Assembly: GCF_037969765.1 (NCBI RefSeq)
Contig: NZ_CP150207.1
Location: 4,493,001-4,557,000 of the forward strand
Length of the DNA: 64,000 nucleotides
Direction: 5' to 3'
Source: Paenibacillus sp. FSL W8-0186
Lineage (GTDB): Bacteria > Bacillota > Bacilli > Paenibacillales > Paenibacillaceae
The notes under the pieces are model-generated. The model did no database searches. It worked only from the letters and a program-made list of their open reading frames with translations, and had not been told where the DNA came from. Positions 16,937 through 26,671 of the stretch are shown piece after piece. Made by a program: the position numbers and the translations under genes. How positions within the stretch are numbered: the first letter of the stretch is position 1; the number at the start of each line of letters is the position of its first letter.

Positions 16937-19495
16937 TCAGACATTCAGCGCGCTAACCTGCAGTTTCTCCAAGCTTACCCTGTCACCGTCCAGATGCCGA
17001 ATGTGAACCGTCCTCGTCTCACCCGGCAGCAGATCGAAGAAATTGTCGCTAAACGACACATGACCTTGCGGCACATCAAGAACGACCATCCGTGCCAAAT
17101 GATTATGCGCTGTGATGCTTGCCGTCTGCTCCTGCTCGTCAACCTGAACCTCTAGCGCTGCGGCCGGCATGTCCAAATCCTTCTGATCTCGCAGGTAATA
17201 CAGATTGCTTGGAGCAGCAAAACCCTCGGAGGACAGCTGCACTACAACCTCCTGCGCTCCCTTGCCGCCGAGCACCTCGCTCTCCTTCAAGCTGCCGAGC
17301 TGAACAGCTGCGTTGGCCGGAATCGTTACAGCGAATTCGCGGGCATACACCTCTGTCCCTGCAAAATCATACACCTTCAACATGATCTTGCCCTCATAAG
17401 CCTGCAGCGTATCATTGACCGCCCACACATGGAGCGGCTGCCCGGCATCATGATCGATTGACAGCAGCAGCGGATGATAAAATTTCTTCATATAGTAATA
17501 CGATGCCTTTGGCAGCAGCTCGTAGTCGATGACAGACCAGCTTGTACCCGGCCAGCTGTCATTGAGCTGCCAGACCAAGGAACCGCTCGTACGGTGCTTG
17601 TTGCGGCGGTAATGCTCGATGCCATATTTCAAACCCTCGGCTTGCGTCAGCATCGAGAACTTCATGTACTCCTCGATCGTCTGCGGAACGCCGGTAAATC
17701 CCTCCATCAGCAGAATGCCCTTCTGATGGTTCGTATCTTTGTTTCGATAGGCCATTTCCACGCTGCCCCAGTAGAACTCGCCTTCTGGGATATTTTTCTC
17801 CAGCGTGTACCGGTTGGCGGAAGCGTGCATGCCGAACTCGCTGCTGAACAAAGTGAAATCCTTCTTGTAATTTTTAAACGTGACGCCTTCCACGCTGTAA
17901 TCCAGCAGCGGCGCCTCCCCGAATTTGCGAGGGTACACAGAGCCGTGCCAGACTTGCCAATTATGACGGTCCCCGATATCCGGATCATTGGCATCATTGC
18001 CGCCAAACGGGGAAGACGGCCAGTACGCCCGGTTATGGTCGAGCTCCTCCAGCACTTCGGGAATCAGCTCGTGGTAGATACTCTCTCCATAGAAAGGGCA
18101 AGTAATGTCTCCGCCAGACGACTTCATGTCGTACAGCCAGTCGATTTCATTATTGCCGCACCATAACGCGAGCGAGGTCCGATTACGCAGGCGCTTCACG
18201 TTATAGACGACCTCCGCCCGGACATTGTCCATGAAATCCCGGTTAAAATCCGGGAACAGCGCATTTGCGAAAGCAAAATCCTGCCACACCAGCACACCGA
18301 GCCGGTCGCATTCGTCATAAAATACGTCTTTCTCATAGATACCGCCCGCCCAAACGCGAAGCATATTCATATTGCACTCCACGGCCAGCTCGATCAGATG
18401 ACGGTACCTCAGATCAGGAGCCGATCCGATAAAATGATCGACCGGAATCCAGTTGGCTCCCTTGGCGAACAGCTTTACGCCATTCAGCCGGAAAGCGAAA
18501 GACGGCTCCCCAGCCTCATTGTGCAATTCCAGCTCAATCGTGCGGATCCCAAACGGCTGCCGGTACATATCCACCTGCAGGCTATCTGCAAATAGCCGCA
18601 CTTCCAGCTCATACAAATATGGCTCGCCCAAATCATGCGTCCACCAGTAACAAGGCTGAGGCACCAATAAATCTATCGAAGCACTTTTGCCTTCCACGGG
18701 AATACGCGAACTGACAACAGCCTGGCCATCCTTGCTAAGCAACCGGACTTCGCATTCGATCCGGGGCATGCCGCCAATTTGCAGCTCTTCCCGTTCGCGG
18801 TCGTAGGACAGCTGCTTTTTACGGTACACCTTCACGTCAACTTCAACCCGCACAGTCGCCTTATCCTGGGCAGCCGCAGTCGTTCTCGCATATACACTGT
18901 CAATTTTGGCGCGCACTCTCCGCGCGATCGTCACCTTGCCCCAGATACCGACCGTAACCATCCGCGGCCCCCAGTCCCAGCCGTAATTCATCGCTGCTTT
19001 GCGAATCCACGGACGCTCTTTCGTATAGGACGACCACTGAAACTGCTCCTTGTCCTTATGGTGCAAATAGAGCGGATCGAACTTCACCGCAATACAGTTC
19101 CAGCCGCGCCTTAGGATGCGAGTGACATCAAACGAATGCGCCATCAGCATATTGCGGGTCGTCCCGATTTCATGCCCATTGACATAAATCGTCGCGAATG
19201 TGTCCAATCCTTCAAACGTCAGCTCCAGCTGATGATCGTCCTCCCCTTCCGGCCAGGTATAATCAAAATGAGTACGATACCACCATTCCTTCTGCTCGAT
19301 CCAGCGGCTCTTGGCATCGTTATGCCCGAAATACGGATGGTCAATGATGTTCCGTTCGATTAACGCAGAATGAACGTCGCCCGGTACCTGTGCCGTGATC
19401 CAGAAGCGATCATCCAGGCCCGGCGCAGCGATCTCCATTGGTTTCACTTGGCCGACGTCATAATGCTGAAGTTTCCATAATCCTGTAAGCTCCAT
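16937..19495 (-). CDS. GH2 beta-mannosidase
   Basis: An 852-aa cytoplasmic enzyme with the multi-domain GH2 layout: N-terminal sugar-binding domain (about 1-190), immunoglobulin-like domain, TIM barrel and C-terminal beta domains. WCGNNEIDW carries the acid/base Glu450 and FSSEFGMHA the nucleophile Glu553. The GNNE form and the overall sequence are those of beta-mannosidases rather than beta-galactosidases. It should release mannose from the non-reducing end of beta-manno-oligosaccharides. It is the last gene of the operon that begins with the binding protein at 26043, following importer and two-component genes, so its substrate is probably what that importer brings in. Confidence 0.9.
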   Translation of the reverse strand: MELTGLWKLQHYDVGQVKPMEIAAPGLDDRFWITAQVPGDVHSALIERNIIDHPYFGHNDAKSRWIEQKEWWYRTHFDYTWPEGEDDHQLELTFEGLDTFATIYVNGHEIGTTRNMLMAHSFDVTRILRRGWNCIAVKFDPLYLHHKDKEQFQWSSYTKERPWIRKAAMNYGWDWGPRMVTVGIWGKVTIARRVRAKIDSVYARTTAAAQDKATVRVEVDVKVYRKKQLSYDREREELQIGGMPRIECEVRLLSKDGQAVVSSRIPVEGKSASIDLLVPQPCYWWTHDLGEPYLYELEVRLFADSLQVDMYRQPFGIRTIELELHNEAGEPSFAFRLNGVKLFAKGANWIPVDHFIGSAPDLRYRHLIELAVECNMNMLRVWAGGIYEKDVFYDECDRLGVLVWQDFAFANALFPDFNRDFMDNVRAEVVYNVKRLRNRTSLALWCGNNEIDWLYDMKSSGGDITCPFYGESIYHELIPEVLEELDHNRAYWPSSPFGGNDANDPDIGDRHNWQVWHGSVYPRKFGEAPLLDYSVEGVTFKNYKKDFTLFSSEFGMHASANRYTLEKNIPEGEFYWGSVEMAYRNKDTNHQKGILLMEGFTGVPQTIEEYMKFSMLTQAEGLKYGIEHYRRNKHRTSGSLVWQLNDSWPGTSWSVIDYELLPKASYYYMKKFYHPLLLSIDHDAGQPLHVWAVNDTLQAYEGKIMLKVYDFAGTEVYAREFAVTIPANAAVQLGSLKESEVLGGKGAQEVVVQLSSEGFAAPSNLYYLRDQKDLDMPAAALEVQVDEQEQTASITAHNHLARMVVLDVPQGHVSFSDNFFDLLPGETRTVHIRHLDGDRVSLEKLQVSALNV

Positions 19496-19538
19496 ACTCC
19501 CTCTCCCCTTCCGGCAAAATAACGCAATATCCTGTTCT

Positions 19539-21119
19539 TCACTGCGGCTTCAATTCCAGCGTGGGTTCATCGCGGAATTCGCTCGGGGTTTTCCCCGTAT
19601 ATTTTTTGAAAATTTTACTGAAATACTTCACGTCCTCATACCCGACCTGAGAGGCGACTTCGCTTACCTTGGCCGGGGATACCGCTAAAATTTCCATCGC
19701 CCGGCTCATCTTCTTGCGGATGACGAAATCGCCGAAGGTCATCCCCGTCGATTTTTTAAACACCTCGCTCAAATGATTCGGGTGCAGATGGACATGCTTT
19801 GCCACCTGCTGCAGGCTGACATCATGCTCAAGCTGCTCCTCGATAAAAGCCATCGCCTTATGGACATGAGCTGTCTGCCCTTCTGCATGCTGGGTATGAT
19901 AGATTTTCATAATCGTATACAAATGCTGGAACAGCGCATCCTGAGGAATCATGACATCGCCGCGCCTCCATTGGAATGGTGCAGGGGTCCCGTCGAGCAG
20001 CTTCTCCCTCCCGGTAGCCGTAAGCACCCGCTCAAGCCAGCGATGTGCAGCGATCGCTACCGAATGCAGGCATGCAGACAGTGATTCCAATGTTGCCTGC
20101 GGATCCTGACGCTGCTCCTTGATGAACCTCTGCACCCAGCTTTTCAAGGCTACGGGATCGCCTTCAAGCAGTATCGCCGACAGCTCGATTTCTTCCTCGT
20201 ATGTGCACACGGTTTTGCCGCCCTTGCGCCGCTTGATCTCCTCGTAGCTGCACATTTTGCTATCGATGATCATCTGATAGCCGAAAGCCTCGTCGGCAGT
20301 CAAATAAGACTCATGAAGCTTCTCCAGCTCGTATACCTGCTCGCCGGCAGCCACGAAAAGCGTACACTTCATCATCGATTCAATATGGCGAATGACCTGA
20401 CGATACTGAGCTTCCTCGTCTTTATGGCGCGGATCGAGGTAAATGGCGGCCACGATTCTGTTCTTCTGCACTATCGTCGTGCAAGTCAGCAGATCGCATA
20501 GCATATTCTCCACAGCGAACAGCAGCAGGCTTTCCGCACGCGAATCGTTCCAGCCGTCGGCGGCAATGATCAGCACCTGCTTCTTCCAGTCGCCGATCTG
20601 CTGTTCATCTATCAAAGCCGGCAGGAATAGCGGGACAGGCGGCATGCCTCTGCTTTCCTGCGTATCTCCGTCAACAACCCACATCCCGAAGGATCGGCTG
20701 ACCTCTTCCTTTTTGTAATGATAATTTTGGCTTTCCGCTGCCCAGCGCTCCTGTACACGCCGCTTCGCCTTCAGCACCGTCTTAATGATTTCCTCGGGTC
20801 TGCTTGTCTTTAATAAATAATCGCAAACATCCTGACGGATCGCCTGCTGGGTATAAACAAAATCATCATACCCGGACAGGATGATCACTTCGATATCCGG
20901 GCTGATTCTTCTCGCCTCCTCCGCAAGTTCGAGGCCGGTCATGCCTGACATGCGGATATCGGTAAGCAGAATATGCGGCCGTTCCTGCGATATGCGCTCC
21001 AGCGCCTCTTCCGCCGATGCTGCCGGCGGCAGCAATTCAATGCCGATCTCCTGCCATCTTATCACCTTGGCAAGCCCGGTTCTTATGATCACTTCATCAT
21101 CAACTATCATGATTCTCAT
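19539..21119 (-). CDS. AraC-family response regulator (YesN type)
   Basis: A 526-aa regulator from ATG 21119 (MRIMIVDDE), chosen because GGAGGAACGCG precedes it; the longer frame to 21197 has no RBS. The receiver domain occupies residues 1-120 with phosphoacceptor Asp54 in LLTDIRM. A long middle region of unclear fold follows, then two AraC helix-turn-helix motifs in the last 100 residues (ending VASQVGYEDVKYFSKIFKKY). It overlaps the upstream kinase gene by 20 bases. As a YesM/YesN-type pair inside a mannoside operon, it most likely activates that operon when its substrate is outside the cell. Confidence 0.92.
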   Translation of the reverse strand: MRIMIVDDEVIIRTGLAKVIRWQEIGIELLPPAASAEEALERISQERPHILLTDIRMSGMTGLELAEEARRISPDIEVIILSGYDDFVYTQQAIRQDVCDYLLKTSRPEEIIKTVLKAKRRVQERWAAESQNYHYKKEEVSRSFGMWVVDGDTQESRGMPPVPLFLPALIDEQQIGDWKKQVLIIAADGWNDSRAESLLLFAVENMLCDLLTCTTIVQKNRIVAAIYLDPRHKDEEAQYRQVIRHIESMMKCTLFVAAGEQVYELEKLHESYLTADEAFGYQMIIDSKMCSYEEIKRRKGGKTVCTYEEEIELSAILLEGDPVALKSWVQRFIKEQRQDPQATLESLSACLHSVAIAAHRWLERVLTATGREKLLDGTPAPFQWRRGDVMIPQDALFQHLYTIMKIYHTQHAEGQTAHVHKAMAFIEEQLEHDVSLQQVAKHVHLHPNHLSEVFKKSTGMTFGDFVIRKKMSRAMEILAVSPAKVSEVASQVGYEDVKYFSKIFKKYTGKTPSEFRDEPTLELKPQ

Positions 21120-22887
21120 CGCGTTCCTCCAGAATCGGAATAGAAAAGGATACCCTTGTTCCGGCATGCAGCCTGCTCTCGATCTCAATCCCCGCATCCA
21201 GACCGTAATGCAGAATCAGCCGTTCATTCACGTTGCGAAGTCCGTAGCTTACAGACGTAGAACCATGCAGCTCCTTCTGCTCTCGATTCGCATTCGGCAG
21301 CAGATTGGCCCTTACGGCAGCAAGTCGCTCTTCGGTCATGCCGATGCCGTCATCCAGCACCAGGAAGCACATCATTCCGCCCTTTTGCTCCAGATAAACG
21401 GTGATCGTGCCGGCCCCCTCTTTTTTCTGGATGCCATGTATCAATGCGTTCTCCACCAGAGGCTGCAGCAGCAGTTTAAGCATATATTTATCCTGTAAAT
21501 TTTCATCGATGATGAAATCGATATTGAATTTGTCAGGGAAGCGGATTGCCTGCACCTGGGCGTAGTTCTGAATATGAGCAATTTCCTGCCGCACAGGATA
21601 AAATTCTTTGCCTTGGTTAAGGCTGATCCGTAAAAAGTCGCTTAGCGCCTCCACCATATCCGCGATGCGTTTCTCATCGGCCATGAGTGCAATCCAGTGT
21701 ACCGAGGATAAGGTATTGTAGAGGAAATGGGGATTAATCTGGGCCTGCAGCGCCAGGATATCCGCCTCCTTCTTCCTTGCCTCGTTGCGGATCAGCTCCG
21801 CCTTCAGCTTCTCGATATGCCTGCCGAGCATGTTATAGCTCTCTCCGAGCTTGCCAATTTCGTCGCTCGAATTCGTCGGAAACAGCGGAAGCGGGGCATC
21901 CGGATCGATCTTGGCCAGCAAACGGGTCAATAGCCGCAGCGGGTTCGTCACGCGCTGCGCGACAAACAGGATTAGCCCGACGCTGATCATAGCCGCAAGT
22001 GCTACAGCTGCAATCGTCAGCAGCAAAATGTAGCGGTTCTGCGCGCTGTACTGGTCATACGGAATCATACCGATCAGCATCCAGCCGACGCTTGGCTCGC
22101 GAAAATGCAGCATCGTCTGCTTGTTTGCCCCTTGGCCATACGTCATACTCCCGTACAGGTTCGCGCTGAATTCGCGAGTCAAGCCAGGATACAGCTCCTC
22201 AAGCGGCTTCGCCAGCCAATCCTTCTCGGTCGCCGACAAAATAAGCCCCTCTTCATTGACGAGCGCGACCTGCCCCCGTCCTTCGCCCAGCTTGGGCTGC
22301 GACCAATATTGGGATATCGCCTTCTCGTCGATGCTGATCGCCAGCCAGCCGAGATCGCCATAGTGATGGGTGCTGCGCAGCGGACGGATAAACGTGATGA
22401 CATTTTTGAGGCCCGAATAGTCTTTGACTTGGTACACGCCCGTCCACATCTTATCCGTTACCTTCCGAATATCGACCTGCTGCGGCAGGCTGGAATCATA
22501 TAACGTCGCCGTCGACATCGCGGTTGGAAATTTCCGCGATACAATCGAAATATCGGTGATATATTTTTTGGAGCTGGCCAGGTTCATCATCATCCCCACG
22601 ATGCGCGACCTCACCTTCTCATCCTCGCTTGCCGAGCTCAAGTATTGCTGCACATCGCCTTGGCTGATCAGGAATAGCGATATATTCTCCACGTCCTGAA
22701 TAATGAATCTGAGATTCCCGTCCATCTGCCTTAAGGTTTCGATGCCTGACAGCTTCGTCTTCTCCTCCGTAACACGGGATGAGGTAATAAACGCAAAAGA
22801 ACCTAAAAACAGCAAAGGGATCAGGATGGAAACCAACATCATCATTGAAAGTTTTCGCCGTAAAGACATTCCCATCCACCATCCCAT
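21100..22887 (-). CDS. YesM-family sensor histidine kinase
   Basis: A 595-aa membrane kinase. There is a membrane segment near residues 12-32, an extracellular Cache-like sensor domain (about 35-290), a second membrane segment (about 292-314), a HAMP domain, then the His-kinase module with LQAQINPHFLYNTLSSVHWI containing the phosphorylated His, and a HATPase domain (LLQPLVENALIHGI ... DDGIGM). Several ATG codons cluster at 22887, 22875 and 22869; the last two have better G-rich sequences upstream, so the start is uncertain by six residues. It pairs with the overlapping AraC-type regulator. Confidence 0.92.
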   Translation of the reverse strand: MGWWMGMSLRRKLSMMMLVSILIPLLFLGSFAFITSSRVTEEKTKLSGIETLRQMDGNLRFIIQDVENISLFLISQGDVQQYLSSASEDEKVRSRIVGMMMNLASSKKYITDISIVSRKFPTAMSTATLYDSSLPQQVDIRKVTDKMWTGVYQVKDYSGLKNVITFIRPLRSTHHYGDLGWLAISIDEKAISQYWSQPKLGEGRGQVALVNEEGLILSATEKDWLAKPLEELYPGLTREFSANLYGSMTYGQGANKQTMLHFREPSVGWMLIGMIPYDQYSAQNRYILLLTIAAVALAAMISVGLILFVAQRVTNPLRLLTRLLAKIDPDAPLPLFPTNSSDEIGKLGESYNMLGRHIEKLKAELIRNEARKKEADILALQAQINPHFLYNTLSSVHWIALMADEKRIADMVEALSDFLRISLNQGKEFYPVRQEIAHIQNYAQVQAIRFPDKFNIDFIIDENLQDKYMLKLLLQPLVENALIHGIQKKEGAGTITVYLEQKGGMMCFLVLDDGIGMTEERLAAVRANLLPNANREQKELHGSTSVSYGLRNVNERLILHYGLDAGIEIESRLHAGTRVSFSIPILEERDENHDS

Positions 22888-22923
22888 GTTGTCAGTCAGT
22901 TCATCCTAAAATCTTCTACCAAT

Positions 22924-23766
22924 CTATCCTTTGACAGCTCCCGCCGTCATACCTTTCATAACTTGCTCCTGGAAAATCAAATACATGATCACCGTTGGAA
23001 TTACCGATATGGTCATTCCCGCCAGCGTCAGCCCGTAGTCGGTCTGATAGCCGTCGGCAAAATTCGCGATGCCTAGCGGGAGAGTTTTCAGACTCGTCTT
23101 GCTAATGAACACGAGAGCAAAAGAAAAATCATTCCACGAATGCAGGAAGCTCAATATAGTAACCGTGGACAGAGCCGGTAATGACATCGGCAGAATGACT
23201 TTAAGGAACAGTCCCCATACCCCGGTCCCGTCTATGAAAGAAGCCTCCTCAATATCTTTCGGTATCGACATCAAGTAAGCAGACAGCACAAAGATCGCCG
23301 TCGGCAGCGCAAATGCCGTGTATGGCAAAATCAGCGCCCAATACGTATTCAGCAATTTGATTTGCTTCATTAGAATAAATAGCGGAACCAGCGTGCTATG
23401 AATCGGAATCAGCATGCCGACCACAAAGAAGGCCATAATCATGCCTTTCATGCGAAATTGAAACCGGGCCAATACGAAGGAGGCCAGCGCTGCAATGAAC
23501 AATGTAACGGCCAGCGAACCCAGCGATACGATTAGCGAGTTCATGAATGCCGTGCCTAATTTGGCGCTCTCCCAGGCCCGGGTGAAATTCTCCCACTGCC
23601 AATTCATCGGCAGGCCGAACGGGCGGCTGTAAAAGTCTTCATTCGTCTTGAATGCGCTAATAATCAGCCAAAAGAAAGGATATATCGTAACGATACCATA
23701 ACCAATCAAAATTGCCCAAAAAATTGACGATCTTATTTTTCTTATACTAAGCATGGTACTGCTCAT
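22924..23766 (-). CDS. Carbohydrate ABC transporter permease (MalG type)
   Basis: A 280-aa permease with six hydrophobic segments and the EAA loop DIEEASFIDGTGVWGLFLKV, which contacts the ATPase. The C terminus ends GMTAGAVKG, a hallmark of CUT1 MalG-type subunits. It lies 15 bases downstream of its MalF-type partner and upstream of the kinase gene. It probably imports manno-oligosaccharides. No ATPase gene is in the operon. Confidence 0.92.
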   Translation of the reverse strand: MSSTMLSIRKIRSSIFWAILIGYGIVTIYPFFWLIISAFKTNEDFYSRPFGLPMNWQWENFTRAWESAKLGTAFMNSLIVSLGSLAVTLFIAALASFVLARFQFRMKGMIMAFFVVGMLIPIHSTLVPLFILMKQIKLLNTYWALILPYTAFALPTAIFVLSAYLMSIPKDIEEASFIDGTGVWGLFLKVILPMSLPALSTVTILSFLHSWNDFSFALVFISKTSLKTLPLGIANFADGYQTDYGLTLAGMTISVIPTVIMYLIFQEQVMKGMTAGAVKG

Positions 23767-23781
23767 TTTCTCTCCCCCTCC

Positions 23782-24657
23782 TTATTTTTTGCCTCTTCTG
23801 CTGGTCAGCCACTGGCTTGTGCCGATGAGCAGCAGACTGATCACGACGATTGTCGTCGATATGGCACTCCCGAATCCGTAACGATAGGAGGTAAAGGTAG
23901 AGTTATACATGTAGGTAGCCAGCAGCTCTGTCGCATGGGCTGGACCGCCTTTGGTCATGATATATACGAGATCGAACGACTTCAAGCTGCCGGAGATGCA
24001 CAGAATAATCGCCACCTGAATTGTTCCCCAAATCATGGGAATGGAAATGCTGACGAGTTTTCTGAGACCAGAGGCTCCGTCAATCTTGGCAGCATCATGC
24101 ACTTCCCCCGGAATATTCTGCAGTGCGGAAATGAAGATGATAAGATACAGCCCCACGAAGCTCCAAATCAACGGCGGAAGGAGCGAATAAATCGCGATTT
24201 TATTGTCCGACAGCCACTGCAGCTTCCAGCTCTCCAGCCCTAACGATTCCAGCAAAAAATTTAGAATGCCGATTTGCGGGTGGTAGATGTACTGCCAGAT
24301 CATCCCGATAACAACGGTGGATAACACCATAGGCAGGAAAATAGCGGAGCGTAAAAATCGTTGAATCATATTGCTCTTATGCAGCAGAACTGCAAGCACG
24401 AGAGCGATCGGCACCTGACCGAATACGGCGGCGAGCACGAAAATGAAATTGTTTTTGAGCGACCGCCAGAAGACGGGGTCTTGCAAAATTTCGATATAGT
24501 TCTTAACCCCGATGAACTTCGCCTCTCCGATCCCCGACCAGTTGAAAAAACCGTAGTACGCCGACCAGATCACAGGCACGAACACGAACAGGGCATAGAT
24601 CAGTAATGCGGGCAAAAGCGCAAGAACGATAAAATTCCGGTGACTTCTTATATTCAT
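23782..24657 (-). CDS. Carbohydrate ABC transporter permease (MalF type)
   Basis: A 291-aa permease from ATG 24657 (MNIRSHRNFIVLALLPALLI). A GTG at 24669 in the same frame sits on top of the AAGGAAG ribosome-binding site and is unlikely. It has six membrane segments and the EAA loop NIPGEVHDAAKIDGASGLRK. It is a CUT1 family subunit that pairs with the MalG-type protein downstream and the binding protein upstream. Confidence 0.92.
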   Translation of the reverse strand: MNIRSHRNFIVLALLPALLIYALFVFVPVIWSAYYGFFNWSGIGEAKFIGVKNYIEILQDPVFWRSLKNNFIFVLAAVFGQVPIALVLAVLLHKSNMIQRFLRSAIFLPMVLSTVVIGMIWQYIYHPQIGILNFLLESLGLESWKLQWLSDNKIAIYSLLPPLIWSFVGLYLIIFISALQNIPGEVHDAAKIDGASGLRKLVSISIPMIWGTIQVAIILCISGSLKSFDLVYIMTKGGPAHATELLATYMYNSTFTSYRYGFGSAISTTIVVISLLLIGTSQWLTSRRGKK

Positions 24658-24689
24658 TGCGAGTATCACTTCCTTAAGGGTAAATATGA

Positions 24690-24710
24690 GCCCTCCTTGG
24701 ATAGGAGGGC
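24690..24710 (-). terminator. Intra-operon hairpin after the binding-protein gene
   Basis: GCCCTCC / GGAGGGC stem with a 7-base loop between the binding protein (stop at 24730) and the permease. No strong T-run follows on the minus strand, so it is more likely an mRNA 3'-end stabiliser or attenuator that keeps binding protein in excess of permease. Confidence 0.5.
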
Positions 24711-24729
24711 CGATACATCGTCTATTTGC

Positions 24730-26043
24730 TTATTTGCCGAGTGCGCCTGCTTGGGCATCTTGAATTTTCTTCGCGATATCCTCAGGGTTGCCGCCCATCA
24801 GCAGCTCCTGCAGTCCATTGTTGATCACTTCAACCGCAGCGGAGCTCAGCTTGGAGTCGTAAACCGGGTGGATCTTCACGTTCTTCATCAGCTCATGCAG
24901 TTCTACGAACAGCGGATGAGCTTTGCTCGTATCCAGCTCGATGTTGTAGCTGACCAGCGTGCTGCTGTCCAGCGTCGCTTTCTGTCCCTCTGGGCCGCCC
25001 AAAGCGTAGAACAGCTCCATTGCAGCGTCTTTCTTTGCACCGGTCAATTTCTTGCTGACGCCAAGGCCTGTGCCTACGACGCCTGATGTCGAATTGGGCT
25101 CGCCTTTGCCGCCTTCGATCGCTGGCAGGATCGTGATATGCGTATGATCAAGCACTTCCTTCGGCGTATTGTTGACGAGGTTACCCAGCGCCCAGCCGCC
25201 GTTAATGAACATCGCCGATTTGCCTTGAGAATACAGCTGCATCATTTGTGTCTCGTCAATACTGTTGAACCCTTCCTGGAATGCGCCGATGTTGCCGAGA
25301 TTCTGCAGTACCTTCAGAGCTTCGATAAATTCAGGATCAGTAAACTTGGCGCCGTCTTGTTCAACGGCCTTGAGGAACCATTCTGTTCCCGTAACACGGT
25401 CGGCAATTGCACTGAAGATGGTCGACTGTGCTACCCAGTTCGCTTTGTTGCCCAGCGCAATCGGGATGACACCCTTCTCGTTGAATTGCTGGATCGCCGT
25501 TTCCAGTTCAGCCCACGTCGTCGGAACCTTCACGCCATGCTCGTCAAAGATAGCCTGGTTGTAGTAAATGAAAGAGGTTGGCGCCAGGTTCATCGGTACG
25601 GCATAAATCCCGCCGTCTACCGTAAAGCCATCAAGCGCGTTTGGAATGAAATTATCCTTCCACTCTGGTTTGCTGTCGATGAATTCATTGATCGGCTGCA
25701 GCAGATCCCCCTTCACAAATTCCTTCGTCATGGCATCCGGCCACATGACGAACAGGTCAGGCATTTCATTCGCGGCCGCTACTGTTCTGAGCCGCGTCTT
25801 CAAGCCGTCTGTCGGAAGCCCTTCGTCCTCCAGTTCGATCTCAGGATGAGCTGCTCTGAAATCATCCAGCAGTTGTCTCATCGTGACCGCTTTCGCATCC
25901 TGTCCCGTCCAGTTATGCCAGATGGTCAGCTTCACTTTCTCCGGGGCAGCCTGCCCGTTACTGGTTGCGTTATTTGCTCCGCAGCCTGCCAGTACCATCG
26001 CTAGAATGGATACTAATGCTGCAAATTTAAAAATTCTCTTCAT
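24730..26043 (-). CDS. Carbohydrate ABC transporter substrate-binding lipoprotein
   Basis: A 437-aa extracellular binding protein. The signal peptide ends in the lipobox VLAGC (Cys21), followed by an Asn/Ser-rich linker and a family 1 solute-binding fold (KLTIWHNWTGQD, ... MFINGGWALGN). GGGAGGTC precedes the ATG. It is the first gene of the mannoside operon: binding protein, two permeases, kinase, regulator, beta-mannosidase. The ligand is inferred to be a beta-mannoside from the GH2 gene in the operon. Confidence 0.92.
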   Translation of the reverse strand: MKRIFKFAALVSILAMVLAGCGANNATSNGQAAPEKVKLTIWHNWTGQDAKAVTMRQLLDDFRAAHPEIELEDEGLPTDGLKTRLRTVAAANEMPDLFVMWPDAMTKEFVKGDLLQPINEFIDSKPEWKDNFIPNALDGFTVDGGIYAVPMNLAPTSFIYYNQAIFDEHGVKVPTTWAELETAIQQFNEKGVIPIALGNKANWVAQSTIFSAIADRVTGTEWFLKAVEQDGAKFTDPEFIEALKVLQNLGNIGAFQEGFNSIDETQMMQLYSQGKSAMFINGGWALGNLVNNTPKEVLDHTHITILPAIEGGKGEPNSTSGVVGTGLGVSKKLTGAKKDAAMELFYALGGPEGQKATLDSSTLVSYNIELDTSKAHPLFVELHELMKNVKIHPVYDSKLSSAAVEVINNGLQELLMGGNPEDIAKKIQDAQAGALGK

Positions 26044-26079
26044 TCCATGACCTCCCTTATTTGTATAATCTCATTGTAG

Positions 26080-26114
26080 TGTCAGCGTTTTCAGTTCGTA
26101 AGGGGAGAATTATA
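26080..26114 (-). promoter_or_regulatory. Promoter -10 and cre site of the mannoside operon
   Basis: On the minus strand a TATAAT (26114 to 26109) is followed within about 16 bases by TGAAAACGCTGACA (26093 to 26080), a full match to the cre consensus TGWAANCGNTNWCA, then 37 bases to the binding-protein ATG. The cre would sit just downstream of the transcription start, a typical place for CcpA repression. The -35 box is poor, consistent with a promoter needing an activator such as the AraC-type regulator. Confidence 0.65.
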
Positions 26115-26228
26115 AGCTATAGGGTAGAATATGATCAGGTCGTCGGACATTTGGCCTTGGGCCGGAATATACATATCCTGAGCTAAACGAATCCTTTTAT
26201 TATACCGAAGCAGGAGGTATGTTGTAAC

Positions 26229-26567
26229 ATGCCCGATTACCGGATCATCGTAGATTTATCGGAACGGCAGCTGCAATTGCTTGACGGGGACACCGTCGTG
26301 AGATCCTTTCCTGTAGGAATCGGCAAAATGCTGACCCAGACGCCGACCGGGGATTTCGTCATTATTAATAAACAGGCCAATCCCGGCGGGCCCTTCGGCG
26401 CGTTCTGGATGGGATTGTCCAAACCCCACTATGGCATTCATGGGACTAACGATCCTTCTTCGATTGGCCACGAAGTGTCCCATGGCTGCATACGTATGTA
26501 TAACCAAGACGTGCTGGCCCTGTCGAAGCTTGTGCCTGTAGGAACGAGAGTGACGATTCGGCCATAA
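26229..26567 (+). CDS. L,D-transpeptidase (YkuD domain)
   Basis: A 112-aa protein that is almost only a YkuD catalytic domain. [10 protein letters not shown] (71-80) and SHGCIRM (84-90) contain the catalytic His85 and nucleophile Cys87 with Arg89. It makes 3-3 cross-links or exchanges the fourth residue of peptidoglycan stem peptides. It lacks both a signal peptide and a LysM domain, which is short for the family; Bacillus YkuD carries a LysM. A clear AGGAGGT RBS precedes the ATG. The missing signal suggests action inside the developing spore or non-classical export, but this is inference. Confidence 0.88.
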   Translation: MPDYRIIVDLSERQLQLLDGDTVVRSFPVGIGKMLTQTPTGDFVIINKQANPGGPFGAFWMGLSKPHYGIHGTNDPSSIGHEVSHGCIRMYNQDVLALSKLVPVGTRVTIRP

Positions 26568-26671
26568 TAGCGAGGGAAGTGCTGATGCAATGCCACTGTA
26601 AGACGAATCACCGCCCGCTCAAGGCAATCATGATATAATGGACGCAGTATGAACCAGGGGTGAATACACAC

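Noticed and set aside
17474..18166. 230-codon plus-strand frame antisense to beta-mannosidase
   Set aside because: Shadow frame inside a gene with intact catalytic motifs.
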